Positions 34,176-43,440 of a DNA stretch of 64,000 nucleotides are shown one piece after another. The notes beneath the pieces were generated by a model, which was not told the DNA's origin, ran no database searches, and saw only the letters and a program-made list of their open reading frames with translations. This stretch comes from Roseivivax jejudonensis (lineage in GTDB: Bacteria; Pseudomonadota; Alphaproteobacteria; Rhodobacterales; Rhodobacteraceae). Positions within the stretch are counted from its first letter, which is position 1. Each line of letters begins with the position of its first letter. The translations under genes were made by a program, and so were the position numbers. The stretch lies in the NCBI RefSeq assembly GCF_900172265.1, contig NZ_FWFK01000001.1, forward strand, positions 372,001 to 436,000, read 5' to 3'.

Positions 34176-34294
34176 TAAGCGAGCCTTTCCTTCAAGCCGA
34201 CAAGAGTTGCAACAGTCGGGCCGACCCTGGCATCCGTGCGCTCTGATTTCTGCGAGAAATTAAGTCTGCAGGCGCGGGTACATATCTGCGCCTG

Positions 34295-34561
34295 TCATCC
34301 GTGGGGGACATCACGTCTTGCGTCTCTGATATCGTCCAAGGGCTCCAGCAACACTCGGGCATCTACCCCGAAGTATTGGCAGATCCGATCCAGAGCATCC
34401 GGTCGAGGCCACGCCGCAGAGGCGAGATAGCGGTTCAGCTGGGTTCGGTTCATGGGCATCTCGCGAGAGACGTGGGATACGTTTCCGCTGTGTTACTCGT
34501 CGATGAGTTGCCGGAGGTTGGTCCCGAAAATCCTGTTGATGTCGTTTGAGGTCTTCTCCAC
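34295..34561 (-). pseudogene. XRE-type HTH regulator interrupted by a TAA codon
   Basis: From GTG 34559-34561 (AAGGAG upstream) the reverse strand reads MEKTSNDINRIFGTNLRQLI plus DE, then TAA at 34493-34495, then in the same frame HSGNVSHVSREMPMNRTQLN and RYLASAAWPRPDALDRICQY, ending at TGA 34295-34297. The part after the stop is an unmistakable HTH of the type found in alphaproteobacterial XRE proteins with a C-terminal ligand domain. A single base change would restore 88 residues. It could also be translated from the internal ATG as a partial HTH protein, but a pseudogene is more likely. Confidence 0.7.
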
Positions 34562-34750
34562 GACACAGCTCCTTCCGACGCGGTTCGAAGCTACTTGCGA
34601 GATGCAAAATTAGGCAACCGTGAGTAGGTCACAATGTCTCGCGTGCGCTCGCTTGACGCGACCTGCTGACCTGTCACTGTATCGCTGTGCTCGTTGCAGA
34701 TTTCTTGTTTGAACACCGACACCTCAAGCCAGCGGATGTGCCTGTCTGCT

Positions 34751-34885
34751 ATGTACGACGACAAACATCACGAACCCGATGAAGATGAAGATGAGCGCTG
34801 GGGCGCGCCTGGCGCGGCGGTGATGGTTTTGCTTGTTCTGACGGTGGTCGGTTCGTGCACGGGTCTCGTCGCGATGATTGTCTGA
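34751..34885 (+). CDS. Small single-pass membrane protein (hypothetical)
   Basis: 44 residues from ATG 34751: an acidic, histidine-bearing head (MYDDKHHEPDEDEDERWG) and one hydrophobic helix (AAVMVLLVLTVVGSCTGLVAMIV). An earlier in-frame start at 34694 would add 19 residues without a signal. The clean charge-then-helix arrangement suggests a real small protein, but the ribosome site is weak and no family is known to me. Confidence 0.4.
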   Translation: MYDDKHHEPDEDEDERWGAPGAAVMVLLVLTVVGSCTGLVAMIV

Positions 34886-35391
34886 GAGCCACACGAACAG
34901 ACTGTTGACGCTCAACAGATACATCGGCCGTTGAGCGCGCGTGGATCTTGGATAGCGTTGTCAGCAGGGAGATCCGGTTCGCATGTCAAGGGGTCAACGG
35001 TGCCTCAGCTCCTCTGGGTGGCGTTGGTGTGTTTCAGGATCTCCCGACCTTTCTACCGTCTAGCGACACCAGTCCGCGTTCTTTGACGCCTGAGCGAGAC
35101 CCGCACGCATTAATGGCTCGCGCACATCTTCGCCGTCACGACCGAACAGGATGCCCAGGTCTCGGCCGTACCCGCCGCCGCCGCGTTCGATGATGCAGAG
35201 GTTTCCGAGCATCAGAGGCTGCACCAACTTGGTCGCCGCAACTCCAAACTCAGCTTCGTGGCCGCACTCGGCCTCGTACGTCTCCGGGGTATCGAGGGGC
35301 GAGTTTCTGAACCCAGTGAGCCGGGAGTTCCTCGCAACGCCGTTCGTGTGTAAGCTCTAGTCAGAAGCCACTATCGAAGAGACGCCGGTCA
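34886..35391. other. Gene-free stretch
   Basis: About 500 bases in which I see no supportable gene, RNA or repeat. Short frames present have no ribosome site or motif. The right end should contain the promoter of the lipoprotein-like gene. Confidence 0.5.
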
Positions 35392-35817
35392 ATGCCTTAT
35401 AGAACGAGCACATCGCTGATCGTTGGGCTTCTTTCGGTCACCGCCGGTTGCACTGACATTCCTGGAGCTGACGCTGCCTTCTTGGAAAGAGATATCCCGG
35501 TTGGCCTCGATGCAACTGTGGCGCGTTCCCTTGTTGAGCGGCGAGGCTTCGAGCCAGCGGAGCTCCTGAGATTCCTGCAAAGTCGCTACGATGAGGCAAC
35601 TCGCAGCTTCGAGCAGCTGCCGTTGACCGAGAGACAATTCGCCAATCAGAATATTGGCGTCGTACAGCTAGACGGAGATCCGCAAGGGCGGCTGGTATGC
35701 TTCGAGCGGAGCTACGCCTTACTGATTGCCTCGGGAAATCGACTGATCTGCTGGACCGAGGATGAAGACAATAGGATCACATGGAAGCAGGCGGGCTTTC
35801 GCGGCGGCATGCTATAG
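35392..35817 (+). CDS. Putative small lipoprotein, hypothetical
   Basis: 141 residues. The N-terminus SLIVGLLSVTAGC is a lipoprotein signal with Cys20 at the lipobox. The mature part is soluble and mixed alpha/beta (GFEPAELLRFLQSRYDEATR; VVQLDGDPQGRLVCFERSYALL), with two more cysteines that could pair (VCFERS and ICWTED). No family recognised. It stands alone, convergent with the thermonuclease gene 73 bases away. Confidence 0.6.
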   Translation: MPYRTSTSLIVGLLSVTAGCTDIPGADAAFLERDIPVGLDATVARSLVERRGFEPAELLRFLQSRYDEATRSFEQLPLTERQFANQNIGVVQLDGDPQGRLVCFERSYALLIASGNRLICWTEDEDNRITWKQAGFRGGML

Positions 35818-35890
35818 CTGGCGCAGCCGCCAAACGGGTGTTCCTCTTCGGAACGGCGTCGTGATTTCGGCCAGCAAGCTTTGGGTACCT

Positions 35891-36502
35891 TCAGTACCTT
35901 GCGCAAACGCCCTCCTGCAGCATCACATCACCGACATCTCGCCCGTCCTGCAGGCTACATTCGCCGATCCACCGGTCGTAGCTGCGCCTGCCGGTCAGGG
36001 TGCATGATCCGCTCTGACGAGCTGCCAGCTGAAGCATGCGCCGCTTGGCCACCGCGCCCTGCGAAGTCCCCATTTCCGCGCAATCCAGCTTGGCCAACCG
36101 AACCGGAATGCCGTTGATCTCGATGGTGTCGCCGTCCCGGATGTGTGTGAACCGCCCTTCGACGAGGCGGCCGGGGAACACGTCATTGTCGTCAGGGCCC
36201 ATAACTCGCTGACCACGCCAGGCGCTTCCACCGCGTGAGCTTGAGCTGCTTTGAAACGCATCGCCCCCGCGGAGTACCGTGACACGCGGTGATCCGTCCG
36301 CCTCATTGCTCGGGAAAGGTGCCGCGGCTTCAGACGCGATCCAGCGACCAGGATCGTCTGTAATCACTGACGCTAGCACGACCGCGACAGAAAGAACCAT
36401 CAGACGTTGCCAGAGTGGACGCTTGCGGTGCCCCCCATGTCGTAGCTCTCTGCGTTGGAGCCGAGGCCGAATGTGCTCGACCTGCCGATGCTGAATTCGC
36501 AT
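35891..36502 (-). CDS. Membrane-anchored thermonuclease-like (SNase) protein
   Basis: 203 residues from ATG 36500-36502. One hydrophobic helix (about 35-50, LMVLSVAVVLASVI) after a basic head suggests an N-in anchor or signal. A low-complexity serine stretch (FQSSSSSRGG) leads to an SNase-like domain: RFTHIRDGDTIEINGIPVRL, then AKLDCAEMG, with the Asp-Gly-Asp-Thr calcium site and the Arg-Leu-x-x-Leu-Asp-x-x-Glu motif, and GRRSYDRWIGEC later. It would degrade nucleic acid outside the cytoplasm. The catalytic second Arg appears to be in the GRRSYDRW segment, so activity is plausible. Confidence 0.82.
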   Translation of the reverse strand: MRIQHRQVEHIRPRLQRRELRHGGHRKRPLWQRLMVLSVAVVLASVITDDPGRWIASEAAAPFPSNEADGSPRVTVLRGGDAFQSSSSSRGGSAWRGQRVMGPDDNDVFPGRLVEGRFTHIRDGDTIEINGIPVRLAKLDCAEMGTSQGAVAKRRMLQLAARQSGSCTLTGRRSYDRWIGECSLQDGRDVGDVMLQEGVCARY

Positions 36503-36673
36503 AGTCTGGAGACCTCCGGAGCGCCAATGGGTGCACCCTTCCGGCAATTTCAGACACGACGATGGCAAAGGCGTGGTCGGGGTGGGAAGTTCTTGAATTG
36601 ATCGTTCAAGCCACGTCGTGAGTACGCGTGGAAGGGCGGCGACCAGAATTTCGTCCCGCCGCCCTTGGTTCAA

Positions 36674-37370
36674 TCAGAAGAACGAGAAACTGTCCGCCGT
36701 CAGCTCGTCACGGTTCACACCCTCGATCAGGATCGTCCGCTTGACATGCTGCACAAGCGTTCCGTCAGCCGTATTGGTGCACTCTAGGTCGTCGAACGCC
36801 CCCCCGTTCAGGCGCCGGCGCTCGAGAACATCACCACGTCCAGGCCAATCCGGAACTCCGATACCTGATCGGTCTCTGAACCGGTTGCCGGGCTAAAGAG
36901 AGCCTGTCGTGCTCAAGGCCTCGGGACATGAGATCGTCTCCCGAGCCACCAGCCTGGACATCGTCGACCGTTCCACCGGAGATCGTATCGTCTCCATCGC
37001 CGCCTCCGACGGTATCGTCGCTGGAGAGAACGTCGTTGCGACCGCCTCCGACGAGGCTGTCGTCTCCCAGTCCGCCCACTATGCTCTCGTTGTGGAGTCT
37101 GCCGGCCGCCGTGTCGTTGCCCGCTTCTGCGAGGATGAAGTCCAACCCAGCCCCGCCTCTGATCGTGTTATCGCCTGCACCTTCGTCGATGGTACCGGCG
37201 CCGGTTTCGCTTGAGATCACATCTGCCTTTTCGCCGCCGAGGAGAAGATCGGCGCCAAATCCGCCGCCTAGAATATCTTCCACACGGCCTTCGATGCTCT
37301 TGTTGCCAACCTGGCCGCTTAGGGAGTCGTTACCCGCACCTCAAATTTTGTCGGCTTTTGACTTGCTGAG
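36674..37370 (-). pseudogene. Degraded RTX (GGxGxD) calcium-binding protein gene
   Basis: The reverse strand carries RTX-type runs (GGGFGADLLLGGEKADVI, IRGGAGLDFILAEAGND, VGGGDGDDTISGG) and, in other frames, the end of an RTX protein (GGAFDDLEC, then TILIEGVNRDELTADSFSFF and TGA at 36674-36676). In-frame stop TGA near 37340 and at least two frame changes, one beside a seven-base C run at about 36797-36804, break it. An intact RTX gene lies 1.2 kb away. It is a dead paralogue. Confidence 0.8.
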
Positions 37371-37632
37371 CGAGCGTTACCGGTGGCGGTCGAGAGTGTC
37401 TGCAGGCAGCCCGAAGCGGACATGATCCGGTCGTCCGTCACGGCGCAGCGGCTCCGACAAGAAGGGCGGAAAGCAGACGTTCTCTGCGCCTGCGAGCTGC
37501 GCGGGACATCGAACAAAGAGCCGACATTCGGGGGGGCCAAAACCGTGTTGGTCACCCATACAGACAGCCCTGCTGTTCGTGAGTGCCTCTGATTGCTCTG
37601 GCAAGTCAGGCAGCCGAGTGTAACGTTCTGTT

Positions 37633-38391
37633 ATGGCTAATCGACCCTTCGTTCTCGTTACAGGCGCCAGCAAGGGTATCGGCGCTGCAACTGCGTTGGC
37701 ATTTGCCAAGGCTGGTTACGATGTATGCGCGAATTATCATCGTGATGATGCCGGTGCCGCTGAAACCGTGGCTCGATGTAGAGGCGTTGGTGCCGGAGCT
37801 TTCGCGGTCAGCGCGAACGTAGCCGTCCGTGCTGAGGTGCTCGCGATGTTCGACGCCTGTGATCGCACATTCGGTCCGCTTACATGCCTTGTGAACAATG
37901 CTGGTATCATTGGCGGAAGTGCCGCTGTAACCGAGGTCTCCGAAGAGGCCCTGACCGCGGCATTTGCTACGAACGTTCTCGGCACTGTGTTTTGCCTCCA
38001 GGAGGCAGCGAGACGCATGCGGACCGACCAAGGCGGCGTTGGCGGAGTGATTGTCAACATGTCCTCTGTTGCCGCAATCCTTGGGTCGCCAGGAGAATAC
38101 GTGCACTACGCCGCGTCGAAAGGTGCAGTTGAAACGTTGACAATCGGGGCAGGCAAAGAACTGAGGCCTTTGGGCATTCGCGTTTCGGCAATTCGTGTTG
38201 GCACCACGAATACCGATCTGCACGCGCGCGAGGGCAATCCCGAGCGGCCCGCTACGGTCGCTGCAATGACACCTCTTGGCCGTATCGCCGAGCCGGTAGA
38301 TGTCGCCGAGGCTGTCGTGTGGCTCGCCTCCCCCGAGGCCGCCTTCATATCAGGAACAGTTCTGACTGTTGCTGGTGGCCTGTTGTCATGA
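37633..38391 (+). CDS. Short-chain dehydrogenase/reductase (SDR)
   Basis: 252 residues. The cofactor motif TGASKGIG is at 10-17, NNAG at 88-91, Asn114, Ser144/145 in VNMSSVA, and the catalytic pair Tyr159 and Lys163 in HYAASKG. A basic or small residue after the second strand (NYHRDD) hints at NADP preference. The C-terminal ISGTVLTVAGGLLS is standard for classical SDRs. Substrate unknown. It stands alone between a dead and a live RTX gene. Confidence 0.9.
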   Translation: MANRPFVLVTGASKGIGAATALAFAKAGYDVCANYHRDDAGAAETVARCRGVGAGAFAVSANVAVRAEVLAMFDACDRTFGPLTCLVNNAGIIGGSAAVTEVSEEALTAAFATNVLGTVFCLQEAARRMRTDQGGVGGVIVNMSSVAAILGSPGEYVHYAASKGAVETLTIGAGKELRPLGIRVSAIRVGTTNTDLHAREGNPERPATVAAMTPLGRIAEPVDVAEAVVWLASPEAAFISGTVLTVAGGLLS

Positions 38392-38597
38392 CTCGACCTC
38401 CTGCGCGGCAGTCGTGCCACATTGCGGACATCCTCATTCGAGCATCGATATTGTGAACGCAAAACGAACAAATCGCAAATTTTTCGTGATTTTAGCCCTA
38501 ACTCTGCAACAATTGGCGGCCGCATCTCGACCTGATGTTACTCTGCGTCAGGCTGCTCAGCCGATTGCCTGCAAATAACTGATTTTCGGAGTTTTTC

Positions 38598-40517
38598 ATG
38601 GCCGACGTGTTTGGAACGACCGACGATGACGACCTGATCGGAACTGGCGATGCAGATCTGCTACGCGGATTTGAGGGGGACGATACGCTTGAAGGGCTTT
38701 CGGGTGACGACACGCTCGAAGCCGGCCCGGGTCGCGATCGACTGGTTGGCGGGGACGGGAACGACATACTCGATTCCTCGGACGGCGCCGCCTCGGAAGA
38801 AAGCTTTGGTGACATCATTAGGCCAGGTGCGGGCAACGACACGATAATCGGCAACGCCGATCTCTGGGCCGCTGGCGGAGGCATCGATTTCGGATACGCC
38901 GAGGTCGAAGGTGTCGACGGTCTTACGATCATTGCTGACGCACTTGGATCGGGAACCGTCGTCAGCGGCGACGGATCGAAGAGCGATACGTTCACGTTCG
39001 CAAACTACATATGGGGTAGCCGGGACGACGACTTCATCTCGACGGCTGTGACCGACCGCTTCTTCGGCTTCGAGGGAAGCCCCGGAAATGATACGTTGGT
39101 GGGTGGCGATGGTAACGCCGATGAGTTGGTTTACCTCTTCTCCGGCGGAGGCTCCGGTGTCAGCGTTGACCTGGCGGCGGGGACGGCAACAGATACCTTT
39201 GGTGACACCGACACGTTTACCGGCATTGAGCGTGTTTCCGGGACGGATCAAAACGATCTGATCGCTGGGGACGAAAACGGAAACGTCCTCTACGGCGAAA
39301 GCGGCGGCGACACGCTCTCCGGTCGCGGCGGCGACGACACGCTTCTGGGCGACGCCGGCGACGACGTCATCTTCGATGGAGATGGCGATGACCTTGTCGA
39401 GGCCGGAGACGGCAACGACGTGATCCGCCCTGGTGACGGGCAGGATACATTCGATGGTGGAGACGGTTTCGATGTCCTCGAACTCGACCTCAGGGGGTTT
39501 GACGGCGATGCGTTCGTCCTCGAGGTCGATTTGGCGGCCGGCGAGACAGGTGCGCTCGGATCGGAAGCGACGCGCGATGAGCTGATTTCGATCGAGGCCG
39601 TTGAGCTCTCGGGCGCCATCAGCGGGTTGTTTCGGGGCTCTGAGACCGACGACCGACTGGTCTCGAGCGACGGCGATGACACGATCGACGGGCAGGACGG
39701 CAACGACAGCATCTTCGGCCGCGATGGTGACGACAGTCTCCTGGGCGGCGCCGGCAACGACATCATCGGTGCATCTGACGGAGACGACGTCGTGCGCGGG
39801 GACGAGGGCGACGACTCCATCGGTGGCGGCTTAGGCGACGACGATATCTCCGGCGGGATCGGCAATGACACGATTGGCGCGGGCGAAGGCGACGACACCG
39901 CCGAGGGTGGCATCGGGAACGACGTTCTGGCCGGGGGCGCCGGAGTCGATCTGCTCAACGGCGGCATCGGCGACGACACCATGGGCGGATCCTTCGGCTT
40001 CGACGAACTTACCGGAGGCGAGGGCGACGACAGTCTTGGCGGCGGGTTCGGCCGCGACCTGCTCGAAGGCGGTGACGGCGACGACTCCATTGGTGGTGGT
40101 GAGGGCAACGATACGGTCTTCGGTGGAGACGGGTCGGACTTCCTCGCCGGGGGCGGCCGGGATGACTTGCTTGAAGGCGGCGCGGGTGACGACACGCTTA
40201 ACGGCGGCGAAGGCAACGATACACTGGTCGGGGGCAGCGGCGCGGACCTCTTCGCGTGGAACGACGCCCAGACGGGTGCGACGGACTTCGTGGACGGCTT
40301 CGAAGACGGCGTGGATCTCTTCCGGCTCGCGGGCCTCGAGGGTGAGCCCGGAACCGGGCTTCAGGGTCGTTTCGAGGAGCTGGACATCCTTGATGCGGTC
40401 ATCACGGGACCGGATGGAGAGTTCTCAGGTGTTTCGATCACATATCTCGATCAGACCATCCTGCTAACCGGGGTGGAGGCGGACGATCTCACCGTGGACG
40501 ACTTCCTGTTCACGTAG
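38598..40517 (+). CDS. RTX-family calcium-binding protein, probable type I secreted
   Basis: 639 residues with no N-terminal signal. Many GGxGxDxLx nonapeptides are seen, in blocks near residues 8-75, 165-190, 215-285 and a long run from about 350 to 555 (GGEGDDSLGGGFGRDLLEGG). Two non-repeat insertions follow ADLWAAGGGIDFGYAEVEGV and LDLRGFDGDAFVLEVDL. The C-terminus (LFAWNDAQTGATDFVDGFED to LTGVEADDLTVDDFLFT) is the secretion-signal type read by type I exporters. No ABC exporter or TolC gene is in the window. The ATG follows GGAG. Confidence 0.92.
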   Translation: MADVFGTTDDDDLIGTGDADLLRGFEGDDTLEGLSGDDTLEAGPGRDRLVGGDGNDILDSSDGAASEESFGDIIRPGAGNDTIIGNADLWAAGGGIDFGYAEVEGVDGLTIIADALGSGTVVSGDGSKSDTFTFANYIWGSRDDDFISTAVTDRFFGFEGSPGNDTLVGGDGNADELVYLFSGGGSGVSVDLAAGTATDTFGDTDTFTGIERVSGTDQNDLIAGDENGNVLYGESGGDTLSGRGGDDTLLGDAGDDVIFDGDGDDLVEAGDGNDVIRPGDGQDTFDGGDGFDVLELDLRGFDGDAFVLEVDLAAGETGALGSEATRDELISIEAVELSGAISGLFRGSETDDRLVSSDGDDTIDGQDGNDSIFGRDGDDSLLGGAGNDIIGASDGDDVVRGDEGDDSIGGGLGDDDISGGIGNDTIGAGEGDDTAEGGIGNDVLAGGAGVDLLNGGIGDDTMGGSFGFDELTGGEGDDSLGGGFGRDLLEGGDGDDSIGGGEGNDTVFGGDGSDFLAGGGRDDLLEGGAGDDTLNGGEGNDTLVGGSGADLFAWNDAQTGATDFVDGFEDGVDLFRLAGLEGEPGTGLQGRFEELDILDAVITGPDGEFSGVSITYLDQTILLTGVEADDLTVDDFLFT

Positions 40518-40537
40518 TCTTCCGCCAAGAAGCGACT

Positions 40538-40563
40538 CTGACCTCCCCTAATCGGGAGGTCAG
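40538..40563. terminator. Hairpin terminator between RTX and LuxR genes
   Basis: CTGACCTCCC (40538-40547) pairs perfectly over ten bases with GGGAGGTCAG (40554-40563), between two converging genes. No long T run is present, but stem strength and position support a transcript end for both. Confidence 0.65.
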
Positions 40564-40623
40564 GCAATGTTGACCATCCATTGCGTTCGAGGTGGGCAAA
40601 AAAGCTGCGTTGAGTAGACTTGA

Positions 40624-41376
40624 TTAAGGTTCCACGAGGCCGCGTGAGATCGCCCGCGCGAGTGCCTCTTCCTTCGTTTTGGCGCCCATCTTCAGAGATG
40701 CGCTTCGAATGAGACGCCAGACCTCGAACTCGGTGATCTTCATGACGTCGGCAATGAGGTATTCCGGCAAGCCATTGGCGATATAGGCCAAAACGTTGCG
40801 TTCCGCCGGACGGAGACGCCGGACCTCTGCGCCATAGGCCCATCCCTCGTGAATATCGTCTACCGGTTCGATAAGGCTCGCAGCCATCAAGGCGGAGACG
40901 GCGGAAAAGGCGCGTAGGGTTCCTGGGCCGAACAGGCACGTGGGATCGTCCCGGCAACTCAACGCGACCCCTGTGCCGTTGTTGCCCTCGTAGAGCGCGT
41001 GGGAGACCAGATAGTTGTAGTTGTAGCTCATGCTCGTTGCGCGCCAGTCGCGCAGCTTTCCCGACGCGGGTGACCTTTTCTCATCAGCCTCGATGTCTAT
41101 AAGTAACGGCGCGTTCCCGGTTACGGCCCCGCGGACCAACGGGTCGACGGTCGCGAAGCCGGCGTGGTCGTATTCCTCGAGCCACATCGGATCCTTCGAA
41201 CTGCGCACCCACAGGACCTCTCGGGTCGCGGTGTTGAAGGCACCGGAGTTTACTGCCTCCGCACCGAGCTGCCGCGCGATGCGCGTGATCGCCCACCATC
41301 GATCGTCGCCACTCTTGGCGCTCGCAAGAGTGTCGGCGGTGTCGATGATCAACCGCCCGATACGGGATGTTCTCAC
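40624..41376 (-). CDS. LuxR-family regulator with autoinducer-binding-like domain (LuxR solo)
   Basis: About 250 residues from GTG 41374-41376 (GGAACAAG upstream); an ATG at 41472 would add an unlikely 32 residues. Residues 15-170 resemble an Autoind_bind domain (DDRWWAITRIARQLGAEAV; FATVDPLVRGAVTG; DWRATSMSYNYNYLVSHALY). The C-terminal HTH is RLRPAERNVLAYIANGLPEY, then LIADVMKITEFEVWRLIRSA, with Glu in the first helix but few of the usual GerE residues, so it is a diverged output. No luxI synthase is in the window. Position suggests a link with the convergent RTX gene. Confidence 0.78.
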   Translation of the reverse strand: MRTSRIGRLIIDTADTLASAKSGDDRWWAITRIARQLGAEAVNSGAFNTATREVLWVRSSKDPMWLEEYDHAGFATVDPLVRGAVTGNAPLLIDIEADEKRSPASGKLRDWRATSMSYNYNYLVSHALYEGNNGTGVALSCRDDPTCLFGPGTLRAFSAVSALMAASLIEPVDDIHEGWAYGAEVRRLRPAERNVLAYIANGLPEYLIADVMKITEFEVWRLIRSASLKMGAKTKEEALARAISRGLVEP

Positions 41377-41811
41377 GAGACTTGTTCCCTGCCCCTGCTC
41401 GGATAGTGGAAGGGAACCTGGCCCCTGTCCAGTCGTCTCGTAGCAGCGGCGTATTCCCGCCCTGCAGGGCAATTCGCCATACCCTCGCGGCTCGCTTAGT
41501 CGATGGTCGTGATGTTTGCCATTCGCTACCGACAGGCTTCGGGAGCGTGGTTCAATGCATCGCCGTATCTCGCGATGCCGAGCATAAAGCCCTTCACGTC
41601 AGCGACATACATGATTATCGCAGCCGTAGTGCAGCGAAGGCCCAGACCCTCGGGGCGCACTGCGGCCATGCAGACCAAGGATCAATGGCGGCTCTGGGCC
41701 GTTTGAGCCACCGCGACGATATGTGTGGCCGAAGCGACAGTCACCCCTGTTATTGGCTCCGCGCGCCTTTGCCGCCTTCGCAGCTCATGCATTGCGGGAC
41801 AAGATTGGCCA

Positions 41812-43095
41812 ATGCGTGTCGCCCTTGCCCTTTTCCTGTCGCTCTCCGCGGCTTTCTTCATCTGGTCGATTGGACGAGACCTCGTTCCGCCACGATCCGT
41901 GACCTTCGCTGCAGGTATGTCCGGAGGAGGCTATCATGCGATCGCCACACGGTATGCCGAGATCCTTGCTCGTGATGGCATAGAGACCCGTATCCTAGAG
42001 ACGGCCGGATCAGTCGAGAACGTGGACAGGCTGTCATCCGGCGAGGCCGATGTCGCGCTCCTTCAAGGCGGCGTCCATGCCGAAGGTGGAGCCGAGGCGC
42101 TCGGCGCCATGTTCTACGAACCGCTCTTCGTGTTTGCGCAGGCCGATGCCGATCTTTCTTCGAACCCTGGTGACTGGGCCGGGCTGGGTCTGGCCGTCGG
42201 ACCGGAGGGATCGGGCACACGCGCCGCGTCGCGTGTTCTTTTGGCGGCAAGCGGGATAGCACCCGCCGACGTCACCCTTCTACCAGTCGGTGGGGCAGAC
42301 GCAGTGTTGGAGCTACGCGCCGGTGAAGCCGATCTGGCGCTCTTCGTGGCGCCGCTTGCGGCGCCATATCTTCAACCGCTCTTCAATGATCCGGACGTGC
42401 GTCTGCTGCGGCTTCTGCATCTCGATGCGATAGCCCGTCGCATGGACCATGCAGAGATTGTCACGCTCCATGCCGGCGCGATTTCGTTACGTCCGGTGCT
42501 GCCTCAGCAATCCACAGACCTCGTGGCAATGGTCGCGCGGCTTGTCGGCCAGCGTGATCTTCACCCCGCCTTGGTCGACAGACTTGTGATGGCGGCACGC
42601 GAGATCCACGGCGAGCGCGACCAGATTACGCCGGAGGGTGCATTCCCCGCGACATCTGGGATCAGCATGCCAATCGACGTGAACGCATACGACATCATTA
42701 CCGACGGGCCAAGCGCGCTGTCCGCATACCTGCCATATTGGGCGGTGGCGCAGGTCAACCGGATTGCTCTGCTGGCCCTTCCCATAGTCTTCCTGCTCTT
42801 CCCGCTGCTGCGGTCGCTGCCGGGCCTGTATCAATGGCGGATGCGGTCGCAGGTTTTCCGCCACTACCGCGAAATTCGCGAAATCGACGAAGAGCTTCGA
42901 GAGGCCGCCAGCCCCACGCGGCTCTCCACCCTGCGAGACCGGCTCGACGCAATAGACGCCGAGCTCGCAGAGCTTCGTTTGCCAGTCGCCTACCGCCATC
43001 TCGCGTATACCGCACGGCTGCATGTCGATCTCGTAAGATCACGCATAAACGAGAAGCAACACGGTCTCGACTCAGGTGCCGGCGTGACCTCGTAG
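41812..43095 (+). CDS. TAXI-family TRAP-type solute-binding protein with C-terminal membrane anchor
   Basis: 427 residues from ATG 41812. An N-terminal helix (RVALALFLSLSAAFFIWSIG) is followed by the TAXI binding fold (VTFAAGMSGGGYHAIATRYA; ILETAGSVENVDRLSSGEAD; GPEGSGTRAASRVLL). A second helix (about 317-338, NRIALLALPIVFLLFPLLR) and a charged helical tail (FRHYREIREIDEELREAASP) complete it. This membrane-tethered layout without adjacent TRAP permease genes suggests a sensory or signalling role, or a partner encoded elsewhere. The family call is strong; the role is open. Confidence 0.85.
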   Translation: MRVALALFLSLSAAFFIWSIGRDLVPPRSVTFAAGMSGGGYHAIATRYAEILARDGIETRILETAGSVENVDRLSSGEADVALLQGGVHAEGGAEALGAMFYEPLFVFAQADADLSSNPGDWAGLGLAVGPEGSGTRAASRVLLAASGIAPADVTLLPVGGADAVLELRAGEADLALFVAPLAAPYLQPLFNDPDVRLLRLLHLDAIARRMDHAEIVTLHAGAISLRPVLPQQSTDLVAMVARLVGQRDLHPALVDRLVMAAREIHGERDQITPEGAFPATSGISMPIDVNAYDIITDGPSALSAYLPYWAVAQVNRIALLALPIVFLLFPLLRSLPGLYQWRMRSQVFRHYREIREIDEELREAASPTRLSTLRDRLDAIDAELAELRLPVAYRHLAYTARLHVDLVRSRINEKQHGLDSGAGVTS

Positions 43096-43338
43096 ACCCA
43101 AAGTCAAGACAGGGACGTTATAAGGCGACTGTTGGCTTACGAACGGCAGCCTCCTGGAACCCGGCGGCTCGTAGGCGGACTGAGGCACCCGGTGTGACAA
43201 TCACGTCCGGTGCAAAAGCCGCGGGTCTGGACTCCGATTACTGCGCCTCGAAGGAGTTAACTTTCGAGAAGGCGCAAGGCGGCGACGAACCGGGGCAACT
43301 CGATTGACGAAGCGCAAGTCGGCGTAAGGAGAAGGCAG

Positions 43339-43440
43339 ATGCCATTCGAATTTCAGATTTTAGCGATCGTTTTGCCGGCTGCTGCAGCAAGTGCAGTTTT
43401 CATTCACGTCGAAAGCTGGCGAATGGATCGCGCTAAGTAA
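43339..43440 (+). CDS. 33-residue putative small membrane protein
   Basis: ATG 43339 follows AAGGAG at an ideal distance (43326-43331). It reads MPFEFQILAIVLPAAAASAV and FIHVESWRMDRAK, then TAA at 43438-43440: one hydrophobic helix and a basic tail. The strong ribosome site and the topology support translation. No family is known to me. Confidence 0.45.
   Translation: MPFEFQILAIVLPAAAASAVFIHVESWRMDRAK

Noticed and set aside
39290-40216. A 308-codon serine/proline-rich frame antisense to the RTX repeats
   Set aside because: It is the complement of GGxGxD repeat coding; low complexity with no start signal.
38598-40517. Short periodic repeats considered as a CRISPR or tandem repeat array
   Set aside because: The periodicity (27 bases) comes from nine-residue RTX codons and is imperfect at DNA level; there are no unique spacers.
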